Below are positions 24,431 through 32,259 of a stretch of 64,000 nt of DNA, in pieces. Each line of letters starts with the position of its first letter. Position 1 is the stretch's first letter. Origin of the DNA: an uncultured Clostridia bacterium (GTDB lineage: Bacteria > Bacillota > Clostridia > UBA1381); contig CAKSSN010000005.1 of NCBI GenBank assembly GCA_934489015.1, forward strand, positions 62,001-126,000. Direction: 5' to 3'. The position numbers and the translations under genes are program-made. The notes beneath the pieces are model-generated. The model was given only the letters and a program-made list of their open reading frames with translations, was not told where the DNA came from and made no database searches.

Positions 24431-26608
24431 TTAAAACGCAGTCTTAAAATCATCAATTAAATATCTGCCGTCCGGTTGCCGAACGGTGATAATGCCAAAG
24501 CTTCTTTTCCCACCCGGGTCAAGTACGCTCGAATGTGCCGGTCTTACACATTTTACCGTAACATATGTTATTTGTGAGTTTTCCGCATACTCTTTTGAGC
24601 TTTCCATAGTGATTATGTCGGCGGTCGTCATGTCGTACACATTATTTACGGGTGATGGTGATGTATCATCAAAAATTCTGAAATAATTGTCTATGCAGTT
24701 TTGAGTGCACAAGCGCTTCATGCTTTCAAAATTACTGTCACCGAATAGGTAAAAGAATTGGTCTATTGTATATTCGGAGGTGTTCGCTGCATATTGATTT
24801 TTTTTGATTATATTTTTTGACTTATATGTATTTGTAATAATCATACGGTTTCCCACATTAAATTTATTTTGAGGAATTTTTATTATATCCGCAATCCCGA
24901 TATATGCAATGTCATTATTGCTTTTTTCTATTACATAAAGTTCTGATTTATAAATTTGATTTTCAGAAAAATCGTAAATTGATGTTGCCGAGTCGTACAG
25001 CATATGATAGAAGCTGTAATATGTGCTCCAAATTCCGGTTTCATCTGTTTTTCGCAGTATATTTTCGGAAATTTGATTTTCAATCGGTACTACAGCAATT
25101 GTTTCGCCGTTTTCATCAACTATAATTCGCTTTACAAGATCTCCGCTATAACTGTCTTGTGCCTCTGCTGTGCCGATAAAAACTTTCTCATTCTTGGAAT
25201 AATAATTTTCCGGCTCGGTCGGGCGTATAACATTCAGGCGAAAGCCTTGTATGTCAAAGCTTCGCATCATATCTTCAAAATAATCTACGGTTACGTATGT
25301 CACATCATTATGCAAAATGGGCGCACAGCGCATTACAACGCCGTATTCTTTTGACGAAACAGGGTTGTAATGAATAAGTGAATCTCCGATTTTCAGCATT
25401 ATTTCTTCTGCTTCGTTTTTTGTCATATATGTCGGAAATTTTATTTTAATTTCACCGTCGGTATATGAAATGTCGTTTACACCAAAACCGTCGAGTATAT
25501 CCCTTAGCGGCAGATAGTATTCGCTACCGTATATAAAAGGCTCGTTTTTCAAAACTATTTTATTATCACCGTTGTAAACTTCATACTTTATGTCATCCGT
25601 TGCAAAGCTGTTTTGGATAATTCCGCTTGCAAAAACCGTTGTTGAAAGCATTATAGCTGCAATAACAGCGGATATGACCGACATAAATTTGCTGGTTTTT
25701 CTTTTATTCCTGATCATAATAAATCTCCTTTTCAGAATTTTTTTACTGCTTGCCATTTGGGTGGTAAGCGGAAGCCTGATTGATTTACCCATCGGAAGCA
25801 GGGAAAGAATTGTGCTTATATAGCTCATTTGCTCGCTGCCTGACATATTTTTTGTAACCGACATATCGCAGGATATTTCACACTCTGCCGCAATTTGCCT
25901 CGAAACATACCATACAACAGGATTAAACCAATGCACGCATTTTACAAATTCGGCAATCCATTTATATAAAATATCGTGCCGCTTAAAATGCGTCATTTCG
26001 TGGCGCAGTATGTTATGTAGCTGCTCGCTTGATAACTCTGTTTTCGGCAAAATCAGTGTTGGTCTGAATACGCCTGTCATAAACGGTGACGCAACATTTT
26101 CCCATACCCGAACATTGATTTTCTTGTTGGTATATTCGCTGATTTCGGGGAGAGATATAACCTCACCGGTTTTGCGTATTTTAATATTCAGCCTTACATA
26201 GCGTACAACATTTAAGAGCATTAAAGCCATTGCACCGATAAGCCATAAATACGCTAAAATATTCATTCGGTTATAAAATATTCTATCCCATATAGCTGTT
26301 GCTTTCTGCAAAAGCTGCGGCTTTTGAGTCGGGGCTGTCTGCACGATATTTCCGGTTGTTTCGGGTTGCTTACTGACAACCTCTTGCCTTGTTTGTACCG
26401 TTTGTGTTGTAATGCTCGGTGCTGACGGCGGATTTACATTAAAGCGCACCGGAATAAGCATTACAAAAACCACGCACAGCCATATGTAATAATGCCACGA
26501 ATATCCGAAAAGCTTTTTCGTTATCGGTCGAAAAATGCTGATAACAGTTGCAAGAGCAGAGCCGGCAAGCGATGTGATTAAAAGTGCTTTGAATATTTCG
26601 CTTATCAA
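24431..26608 (-). CDS. BlaR1/MecR1-like M56 metallopeptidase sensor
   Basis: A 725-residue membrane sensor protease. The N-terminal four-helix membrane part contains the M56 zinc motif HEMTH (His203, Glu204, His207), which in BlaR1 is associated with inactivation of the BlaI repressor. The C-terminal part lacks the penicillin-binding (class D beta-lactamase-like) sensor domain; instead, after another membrane helix (about residue 315), there is a copper-amine-oxidase-N-like stalk domain (about 345-430, YYLPLRDILDGFG) and a distal NTF2/DUF4829-like region (about 610-725, IDQFFYLFGDSNFESMKRL). The ligand is therefore unlikely to be a beta-lactam. Its start overlaps the stop of the upstream repressor gene by 4 nt. 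Confidence 0.85.
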   Translation of the reverse strand: MISEIFKALLITSLAGSALATVISIFRPITKKLFGYSWHYYIWLCVVFVMLIPVRFNVNPPSAPSITTQTVQTRQEVVSKQPETTGNIVQTAPTQKPQLLQKATAIWDRIFYNRMNILAYLWLIGAMALMLLNVVRYVRLNIKIRKTGEVISLPEISEYTNKKINVRVWENVASPFMTGVFRPTLILPKTELSSEQLHNILRHEMTHFKRHDILYKWIAEFVKCVHWFNPVVWYVSRQIAAECEISCDMSVTKNMSGSEQMSYISTILSLLPMGKSIRLPLTTQMASSKKILKRRFIMIRNKRKTSKFMSVISAVIAAIMLSTTVFASGIIQNSFATDDIKYEVYNGDNKIVLKNEPFIYGSEYYLPLRDILDGFGVNDISYTDGEIKIKFPTYMTKNEAEEIMLKIGDSLIHYNPVSSKEYGVVMRCAPILHNDVTYVTVDYFEDMMRSFDIQGFRLNVIRPTEPENYYSKNEKVFIGTAEAQDSYSGDLVKRIIVDENGETIAVVPIENQISENILRKTDETGIWSTYYSFYHMLYDSATSIYDFSENQIYKSELYVIEKSNNDIAYIGIADIIKIPQNKFNVGNRMIITNTYKSKNIIKKNQYAANTSEYTIDQFFYLFGDSNFESMKRLCTQNCIDNYFRIFDDTSPSPVNNVYDMTTADIITMESSKEYAENSQITYVTVKCVRPAHSSVLDPGGKRSFGIITVRQPDGRYLIDDFKTAF

Positions 26609-26982
26609 TTTCGTCCCTCCTTATCCTCGAAAATTGCTTTGAGCTCTTTAATATCCTTATCCGAAAACTGTTCCTCTTCAAAAAGTGCGGCAACAAGATT
26701 TTCGGCTGAGCCGTCAAACAGATTTTTTATAAGGCTTTTCACCTGCGATTTTTTATATTCCTTTGCTGTCAAAATCGGTGTGTAATACCACGCCTTGCCG
26801 CGCCTTTCGGCAGACAATGCGCCCTTTTCGACAAGCCGTGCGAGAAATGTGGCAATTGTTGTGCGCTTCCAGCCCTTTTCTTCAACGGCTTTTCCTATTG
26901 CCGCCGAGCCAATCGGCTCATCAGCTTCCCATACAACTTTCATAATTTCAAGCTCCGCTTCACCTATATTTATATTTTTCAT
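26605..26982 (-). CDS. BlaI/MecI-family repressor
   Basis: A 125-residue winged-helix repressor with the typical start (INIGEAELEIMKVVWE) and recognition region (GWKRTTIATFLARLVEKG). BlaI proteins dimerise on dyad operators and are cleaved or released on signalling by the partner protease. The frame is open to 26997, but GGAGG is 7 nt before the ATG at 26982, so that start is chosen. It is translationally coupled to the downstream sensor. A dyad in its own promoter indicates autorepression. No beta-lactamase gene is visible nearby, so its regulon lies elsewhere. Confidence 0.9.
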   Translation of the reverse strand: MKNINIGEAELEIMKVVWEADEPIGSAAIGKAVEEKGWKRTTIATFLARLVEKGALSAERRGKAWYYTPILTAKEYKKSQVKSLIKNLFDGSAENLVAALFEEEQFSDKDIKELKAIFEDKEGRN

Positions 26983-27023
26983 AAGGCATACCTCCAATAC
27001 ATTCTACTTTTGTCGACATATAC

Positions 27024-27052
27024 AGTCTACCATGTTAGACATAGCTTGTCAA
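27024..27052 (-). promoter_or_regulatory. blaI promoter with embedded BlaI-type operator
   Basis: On the minus strand TTGACA (27052-27047) and TAGACT (27029-27024) are 17 nt apart. The near-perfect dyad GTCTACCATGTTAGAC (27025-27040, 14 of 16 symmetric) covers the spacer and -10, so a bound repressor would block polymerase. The stretch 27060-27340 beyond it, part of the long gap up to the tRNA, shows no gene and no other structure I can support. Confidence 0.75.
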
Positions 27053-27344
27053 GCGGTTTTAATTGATTTGTGAATTTTGACTAAATGATTATGTGTGAAA
27101 TTGTTTGTAATATATAAATTCATTATCCGCATTAAACAGGCTTTTAACATGGGTTTAGATTTAAAATTTTTTATGCTGTGCAGATGAAAAGCCGCTTTTA
27201 AAATGCCTTATTTATGTTTTATTAATGATTACTTGCTGTACGTTTTCGCGACGTAAATTGCGCCGTGCTGTGAGGGCATAAATTAGGAGAGGTATACATT
27301 AAAATATGGTATTGTTTAATTTTTATAATTAAATTTTTGTTTTC

Positions 27345-27379
27345 AAAAAAAATCGGGCTATTTTGTACAAATAGCCCGA
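27345..27379 (-). terminator. Orphan minus-strand terminator
   Basis: An 11-bp perfect stem TCGGGCTATTT (27353-27363)/AAATAGCCCGA (27369-27379) is followed on the minus strand by eight T residues (27352-27345). No minus-strand gene lies upstream of it; the nearest feature is the plus-strand tRNA. Confidence 0.75.
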
Positions 27380-27395
27380 AACTGAAAGAAAAGTG

Positions 27396-27424
27396 TTGAC
27401 ATTGCGGTGAAATAGTGGTATAAT
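27396..27424 (+). promoter_or_regulatory. Consensus promoter of tRNA-Gln
   Basis: TTGACA (27396-27401), 17-nt spacer, TATAAT (27419-27424) with an extended TG. A perfect match, as expected for stable RNA. Confidence 0.9.
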
Positions 27425-27446
27425 AATATTGTTGTGATTGACACAT

Positions 27447-27520
27447 TGCGGAATAGTGTAAGGGTAGCACTAGTGACTCTGACTCACTCTGTTCGGGTTC
27501 GAATCCTGATTCCGCAGCCA
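27447..27520 (+). tRNA. tRNA-Gln (anticodon CTG)
   Basis: A 74-nt cloverleaf: acceptor TGCGGAA (27447-27453)/TTCCGCA, D-arm around AGGGTAG, anticodon stem AGTGA/TCACT with loop CTCTGAC (anticodon CTG reads CAG codons), T-arm TCGGG TTCGAAT CCTGA, discriminator G and encoded CCA. It has its own promoter and terminator, so it is monocistronic. Confidence 0.95.
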
Positions 27521-27522
27521 CG

Positions 27523-27554
27523 TCGGAACAAGTTATGCTTGTTCCGATTTTTTT
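27523..27554 (+). terminator. Terminator of tRNA-Gln
   Basis: The 10-bp stem TCGGAACAAG/CTTGTTCCGA with a 5-nt loop and T7 begins 3 nt after the tRNA CCA end. Between it and upp (27555-27703) nothing else is evident. Confidence 0.95.
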
Positions 27555-27703
27555 GCCTTTGATATGTTGTTTCGGCGCGTTTTTTATGTTTTCCGAAATT
27601 ACTTCCTTATCCGGGCTATGCATTTGAGCAGCACTTTTTCTCGTGCAAAAACGGAAATATATTTTCGGTTTTAAAAAAATTTATAGAAATTCTGAAAAAC
27701 CTA

Positions 27704-27732
27704 TAGACAAATGAAATTTTTTGTAGTATAAT
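27704..27732 (+). promoter_or_regulatory. upp promoter
   Basis: TAGACA (27704-27709), 17-nt spacer, TATAAT (27727-27732). The 34-nt segment from 27702 is nearly identical to the minD promoter segment (about 29 of 34 positions). Confidence 0.8.
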
Positions 27733-27747
27733 TAGAATATATGTGAG

Positions 27748-27811
27748 CGTAGGCTGCTGCAAAGCGTTTGTTTTGTGGGAGCCTAATACAAAAGCACGGA
27801 AAGGATATATG
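27748..27811 (+). promoter_or_regulatory. upp leader hairpin and GCACGGAAAGGA ribosome site
   Basis: TAGGCT (27750-27755 region) can pair with AGCCTA (27780-27785 region), enclosing GCTGCAAAGCGTTTG and following bases. Shortly after comes GCACGGAAAGGA, identical to the end of the cinA leader. It may be a shortened relative of that element, but the core match is weak. Confidence 0.4.
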
Positions 27812-28447
27812 GATAAAATGGACGATAAAATTCACATTATGAATCACCCTCTCATTTTGCACAAAATTACAATGATGAGGGATAAAAACGCAACTGTAAA
27901 GGATTTTCGTGAGCTTGTTTACGAAATCGCTCTTTTGATGGGCTATGAAGCAACAAGAGATTTGGCTGTTGCCGACACAGAGGTTCAGACTCCTGTTGCC
28001 GTTGCGAAGGGAAAAACAATTTTAAAGCAGGTGGCTGTTGTGCCTATACTCAGAGCAGGTCTGGGAATGGTTGACGCTATAGTAAGCCTTATTCCTGCCG
28101 CAAAGGTAGGTCATATCGGTCTTTACCGCGACCATGAAACTCTTGAGCCGGTTGAGTATTACTGCAAGCTCCCGACAGAGATTGAGGAGCGCCAGGTAAT
28201 AGTTGTAGATCCTATGCTTGCAACGGGCGGAAGCGCTATTGCGGCTATTAATTTCATAAAGCAAAGAGGAGCTAAAAACATTAAGTTTATGTGTCTTATA
28301 TCGGCTCCGGAGGGCTTAAAGGCTTTGAGAGAAGCTCATCCCGATGTTGAAATATATTGCGGCGCGCTTGATGAAAAGCTTAACGAAAACGGATATATTG
28401 TTCCGGGCTTGGGCGACGCGGGAGATCGTCTTTTCGGTACATTATAA
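27809..28447 (+). CDS. upp: Uracil phosphoribosyltransferase
   Basis: Pyrimidine salvage: converts uracil and PRPP to UMP. The protein (212 residues) has VVPILRAGLGMVDA and the PRPP loop VDPMLATGGSA, plus the C-terminal GLGDAGDRLFGT uracil-binding segment. The frame opens at 27743, but the ATG at 27809, right after GGAAAGGA, fits family N-termini (KIHIMNHPLILHKI); a second ATG three codons later, 12 nt from that site, is also possible. Monocistronic, between its own promoter and terminator. Confidence 0.95.
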   Translation: MDKMDDKIHIMNHPLILHKITMMRDKNATVKDFRELVYEIALLMGYEATRDLAVADTEVQTPVAVAKGKTILKQVAVVPILRAGLGMVDAIVSLIPAAKVGHIGLYRDHETLEPVEYYCKLPTEIEERQVIVVDPMLATGGSAIAAINFIKQRGAKNIKFMCLISAPEGLKALREAHPDVEIYCGALDEKLNENGYIVPGLGDAGDRLFGTL

Positions 28448-28458
28448 AAAATTATTCG

Positions 28459-28488
28459 GGTGCTGCGCCTTTTAGCAGCACCTTTTTT
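28459..28488 (+). terminator. Terminator of upp
   Basis: The 8-bp GC-rich stem GGTGCTGC/GCAGCACC is followed by T6. Confidence 0.92.
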
Positions 28489-28553
28489 GTATGAAAACAG
28501 AGAAATAACGGCATAATATTAATATAAATTCAAAACCGGAAAGGGAGATTATT

Positions 28554-29495
28554 ATGTTCAGAGGAAAAATTGTAATAGTGGGCGACGGCTATGTCGGATC
28601 GACAACCGCATATACGATTATGCTCGGCGGACTTTTTAATGAAATTGTTCTTATTGATATTGACAGTAAAAAGGCGTCGGGAGATGCGGACGATATGAAT
28701 CACGGAGTATCGTTTGTTAAGCCTGTTTCCGTTATGGCAGGCGACTGGAGCGACTGCAAGGGGGCGGATATTATTGTTCTTACGGCAGGCGTCGGACAGA
28801 AGCCGGGCGAAACGAGAATAGACCTTTTGAAGAGAAATACCGTTGTTTTTCGCGATATAATAGGGAATATAATGCGCTATGCGCCCGATGACGTTATACT
28901 TCTTACAGTTACAAATCCGGTTGATATTTTAACGTATATAACATATAAGCTTTCGGGGCTTCCGAAAAATCAGGTTATAGGCTCGGGCACCGTTCTCGAC
29001 ACGTCGCGCCTTAAATATATGATAAGCCGTCATACAGGCGTTGATCCAAGAAATTGCCACACATATATAATCGGCGAGCACGGCGACAGCGAGGTTGCGG
29101 CCTGGAGCGTTACGAATATTGCAGGTATGTCGATGGCGGAATACGCGCAGGCAACAGGAAAATGCACTCCGTCAGACCTTGACGAGATGTACAATGCGAC
29201 AAAAAGAGCGGCTTATGAAATAATCGACAAAAAGGGAGCAACCTTTTATGCGGTCGCGCTTGCTGTTTCGAGAATTACAGCGTGCATTGCAGGCGAGGAA
29301 AACTCCGTGCTTACCGTTTCGTCTGTTTTTGACGGTGAATACGGAATAAAGGACGTGTCGCTCAGCATACCGACTCTTGTAAGCGGCAGCGGAGCTTTAA
29401 GCAAATTTGACGTTAAGTTTTCGGACAGCGAGCTTGATGGACTTAAAAACAGTGCGCGGATAATGAGAGCGGCGCTTGACGAGATTAACCTGTAA
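28554..29495 (+). CDS. ldh: L-lactate dehydrogenase
   Basis: Reduces pyruvate to L-lactate with NADH, an alternative electron sink to AdhE. The 313-residue protein has a Rossmann start (VGDGYVGSTTAY), the specificity glutamine in VGQKPGETR (glutamine here marks lactate rather than malate dehydrogenase) and the active-site histidine in IGEHGDSE. The first glycine-rich motif is GDGYVG rather than GAGxVG, a mild variation. GGAAAGGGAG precedes the ATG. Confidence 0.93.
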   Translation: MFRGKIVIVGDGYVGSTTAYTIMLGGLFNEIVLIDIDSKKASGDADDMNHGVSFVKPVSVMAGDWSDCKGADIIVLTAGVGQKPGETRIDLLKRNTVVFRDIIGNIMRYAPDDVILLTVTNPVDILTYITYKLSGLPKNQVIGSGTVLDTSRLKYMISRHTGVDPRNCHTYIIGEHGDSEVAAWSVTNIAGMSMAEYAQATGKCTPSDLDEMYNATKRAAYEIIDKKGATFYAVALAVSRITACIAGEENSVLTVSSVFDGEYGIKDVSLSIPTLVSGSGALSKFDVKFSDSELDGLKNSARIMRAALDEINL

Positions 29496-29518
29496 AAATA
29501 TAAAAAAAGGTGAAACAA

Positions 29519-31183
29519 ATGAAAGTATTGCTTGTGGCGGTAAATTCAAAATATACCCATACATCGCTTGCTGTCAGAACACTTTCGGCAAACAGCGGCG
29601 GTGTTGAATTTTTGGAATATACGATAAATGAAAAGACGGAAAAGGTTGTATCGGGCGTTTACAATAAGGCGCCCGATATAGTTTGTTTTTCGTGTTATAT
29701 ATGGAATATTGAATATGTTGTAAAGGCGGCAGGCGATATTAAAAGTGCCATGCCGAAAATAAAAATCGTATTCGGCGGACCGGAGGTTACGTTTTCTTCG
29801 GCAGAATTTCTCCGTAAAAGCAGCTTTGCGGACGCGGTTATAAAGGGCGAGGGCGAGGAGATTTTTGCCGAGCTTTGCAAAAACGGCTTTGACTTTGAAA
29901 ATACGGGCGGCGTTACCTACAGAAGCGGCGAGAAAATAGTCGAAAACGAGGGCTTCGGCTATATCGAAAACCTCGACAGCCTGGAATTTGCGTATACGGA
30001 AGAAGATTTAGAGAAAAATTCGGGTAAGCTTATTTACTATGAAAGCTCGCGCGGCTGCCCTTATAATTGCAGCTATTGTCTTTCCTCAACCGTTCACAGC
30101 GTGAGATTTAAAAGTCTTGAAAAGGTAAAGCGTGAGCTTGACATAATAATAAAATATAAGCCCAAAACGCTTAAATTTGTTGACCGCACGTTTAACAGCG
30201 GCAATAAGCGTACATATGAGCTTATAAAATATATAATAGAAAACGGGCGCGGCATGAGCTTTCATTTTGAAATTGCGGCGCATACGCTGACGGACGAGCT
30301 TATAAACCTTATAAACTCCGCGCCGGAGGGAATGCTTCTGCTTGAGGTGGGGCTTCAGTCGACAAATCCGAAAACCGTCAAAGCTATAGGCAGAAGTACG
30401 GACTATAAAAGGCTTTCGGAAAATGTGCGGAAAATTACAAGCGTCGGGCGCGCACACGTTCATCTTGACATTATAGCGGGGCTGCCGGAAGAAAATATCG
30501 AAAGCTTCAAAAAAACTTTTAATGACGCTATGAGTCTTAAGCCGGATATTTTGCAGCTTGGATTTTTAAAGCTTCTCTCCGGTACGAAAATAAAGAGGGA
30601 GGAAAGCAGGTACGGCTATAAATATTCCGCTCATCCGCCGTATGAGGTTATTTCAAACGACAGTATATCCTACGGCGAGCTTTTGGAGCTTAAAAAGCTT
30701 GAGCATGTTCTCAATATATATCATGCGAGCGGCGTGTTTAAAAGGGCGCTTTTATATATGGAAAGCTTTTTCGGCGGCTGCTATGAGATGTATGAGAAAA
30801 TAGCCGTGTATTTTGAAGAAAACGGACTTTTTGACATAAGTCTTTCGCGGCAGGCACAGTATAGCACTCTTGCGGACTGCTTCGGGAAAATCGGGGGAGA
30901 TTTGTTTCTTGACATTTTAAAGCTTGACTGGTTTACCGGCAATAAAAATGCGTCAACGCCGACTTGGTCACCCGAAAAATACGATGCCGTCCTTCACAAA
31001 ATGCGCGTTCGGATAATTGAGGAAAACAAGGATTTGTTCGGTTCAGCGTCCGTAGGTGAGCTTTTGAAGCGTATTCATATTGAGGTTTTCGGCTATAATG
31101 TTCTTTCGGATAACGAAAAGCGCCGAACGGTTATCGCGTTTGACAAGAGCGCGAGTGTAATAGGTGAGATAAAAGTGCCTTAA
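29519..31183 (+). CDS. B12-binding-domain radical SAM protein (DUF4080 type)
   Basis: A 554-residue protein with an N-terminal cobalamin-binding-like Rossmann domain (about residues 1-130), a radical SAM domain with the cluster motif CPYNCSYC (about residue 180) and a C-terminal DUF4080-like region rich in aromatic residues. Members are common in anaerobic Clostridia and have no established substrate. A GTG at 29510 is in frame, but AAAAGG is 8 nt before the ATG at 29519. It lies 23 nt after ldh and may be co-transcribed. Confidence 0.85.
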   Translation: MKVLLVAVNSKYTHTSLAVRTLSANSGGVEFLEYTINEKTEKVVSGVYNKAPDIVCFSCYIWNIEYVVKAAGDIKSAMPKIKIVFGGPEVTFSSAEFLRKSSFADAVIKGEGEEIFAELCKNGFDFENTGGVTYRSGEKIVENEGFGYIENLDSLEFAYTEEDLEKNSGKLIYYESSRGCPYNCSYCLSSTVHSVRFKSLEKVKRELDIIIKYKPKTLKFVDRTFNSGNKRTYELIKYIIENGRGMSFHFEIAAHTLTDELINLINSAPEGMLLLEVGLQSTNPKTVKAIGRSTDYKRLSENVRKITSVGRAHVHLDIIAGLPEENIESFKKTFNDAMSLKPDILQLGFLKLLSGTKIKREESRYGYKYSAHPPYEVISNDSISYGELLELKKLEHVLNIYHASGVFKRALLYMESFFGGCYEMYEKIAVYFEENGLFDISLSRQAQYSTLADCFGKIGGDLFLDILKLDWFTGNKNASTPTWSPEKYDAVLHKMRVRIIEENKDLFGSASVGELLKRIHIEVFGYNVLSDNEKRRTVIAFDKSASVIGEIKVP

Positions 31184-31237
31184 AATGTGATGAAAATATA
31201 AAATATTCATAAAATTTTTTAAATGGCGAAAACTGTA

Positions 31238-31266
31238 TTGACATTTGGCAAATATTTTGTTACTAT
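31238..31266 (+). promoter_or_regulatory. Promoter of the NUDIX-zapA-U32-maf block
   Basis: TTGACA (31238-31243), 17-nt spacer, TACTAT (31261-31266). Confidence 0.7.
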
Positions 31267-31301
31267 TATAGTATAGTTATTTTTTTCAGGGGGAATGGTT
31301 A

Positions 31302-31844
31302 ATGGATTTAACAGAGAAAACCGTATCTACAAGAGATGTTTTTGACGGCGTTGTCGTAAAGCTCAGAGTTGATACCGTAACGCTTCCCGACGGCGGCAGC
31401 GCAACGCGTGAAATAATCGCCCATCCGGGCGGGGTTTCGGTTTTGGCGGTAGATGACGATAAAAACGTTTTTCTTGTAAAGCAGTTCAGAAAGCCGACGG
31501 AGCAGGTGCTGCTTGAAATCCCTGCGGGCAAGCTTGAATACGGTGAAAATCCTCTTGAAGCCGGAAAACGTGAGCTTAGCGAGGAAACGGGCGCACAGGC
31601 GGAGGAATTTATTCCGCTCGGATATTTTTATCCGACTCCGGCATACTGCGAGGAAAAAACATATATGTATCTTGCAAGGCATCTTACTTTGAAGGAGCAG
31701 CATCTTGATAAGGATGAGTTCCTTGAGGTTATTAAAATGCCTTATGACGAGCTTTACAATATGGTGATAAACGATGAAATAATTGACGGAAAAACGGCGC
31801 TTGCCGTTTTAAAGGCTAAAAGATTTATAGATGAGGAAAAATAA
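31302..31844 (+). CDS. NUDIX hydrolase, ADP-ribose pyrophosphatase type
   Basis: Hydrolyses ADP-ribose to AMP and ribose 5-phosphate. The 180-residue protein has a complete Nudix box at residues 76-98 (with RELSEETGA), preceded by the ADPRase-type segment QFRKPTEQVLLEIPAGK and followed by the proline about 16 residues after the box (YPTPAYCEE) that marks ADP-ribose pyrophosphatases. GGGGGAA precedes the ATG. First gene of a block with zapA. Confidence 0.9.
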   Translation: MDLTEKTVSTRDVFDGVVVKLRVDTVTLPDGGSATREIIAHPGGVSVLAVDDDKNVFLVKQFRKPTEQVLLEIPAGKLEYGENPLEAGKRELSEETGAQAEEFIPLGYFYPTPAYCEEKTYMYLARHLTLKEQHLDKDEFLEVIKMPYDELYNMVINDEIIDGKTALAVLKAKRFIDEEK

Positions 31845-31868
31845 TCGGCTTTGAAAGGGAAAATACTT

Positions 31869-32258
31869 ATGAGTGAAAACAGGATAAACGCAACAATCAA
31901 CGGCAGAATGTATACTCTTGTGTCGGAGGAGAGCGAGGAGTATATGAATAGAATTGCCGATTGTGTAAACGAACAGGTAAGCGAGGTTAAAAAGAAAAAC
32001 CCGACTCTTTTCGGAGAGCGCCCGATAGTGTTGGCGGCGCTTAACATTTGTGATAAATACTTAAAGGCGGATCAGGGCACAAAGGTGCTTATTGACAAGG
32101 CGCAGAAAAAATATAACGAGCTTGTTGAGGAAAATAAGCGCCTTAATGAAATATTGAAAAATTCGGATTATGAAATAGATGTTGCGTCACTCAGGCACAG
32201 GCTCGATAACGCAAACAGGGAAATAGCTGAGCTTAAAGAAAAGCTGAAGGGCAAATAA
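31869..32258 (+). CDS. zapA: Z-ring-associated protein ZapA
   Basis: Bundles FtsZ filaments at the division site. The 129-residue protein has the N-terminal ZapA beta-hairpin region (INATINGRMYTLVSEE) and a long C-terminal coiled coil (about residues 70-129, heptad-rich, ending IAELKEKLKGK). A TTG at 31851 is in frame but the ATG at 31869 has AAAGGG 9 nt upstream. The U32 gene begins 1 nt after the stop. Confidence 0.88.
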   Translation: MSENRINATINGRMYTLVSEESEEYMNRIADCVNEQVSEVKKKNPTLFGERPIVLAALNICDKYLKADQGTKVLIDKAQKKYNELVEENKRLNEILKNSDYEIDVASLRHRLDNANREIAELKEKLKGK

Positions 32259-32259
32259 T

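Noticed and set aside
27222..27623. 133-codon minus-strand frame with SGFEPEQSESES
   Set aside because: It runs through the tRNA and both terminators; the peptide is the antisense translation of the tRNA arms, a common false gene.
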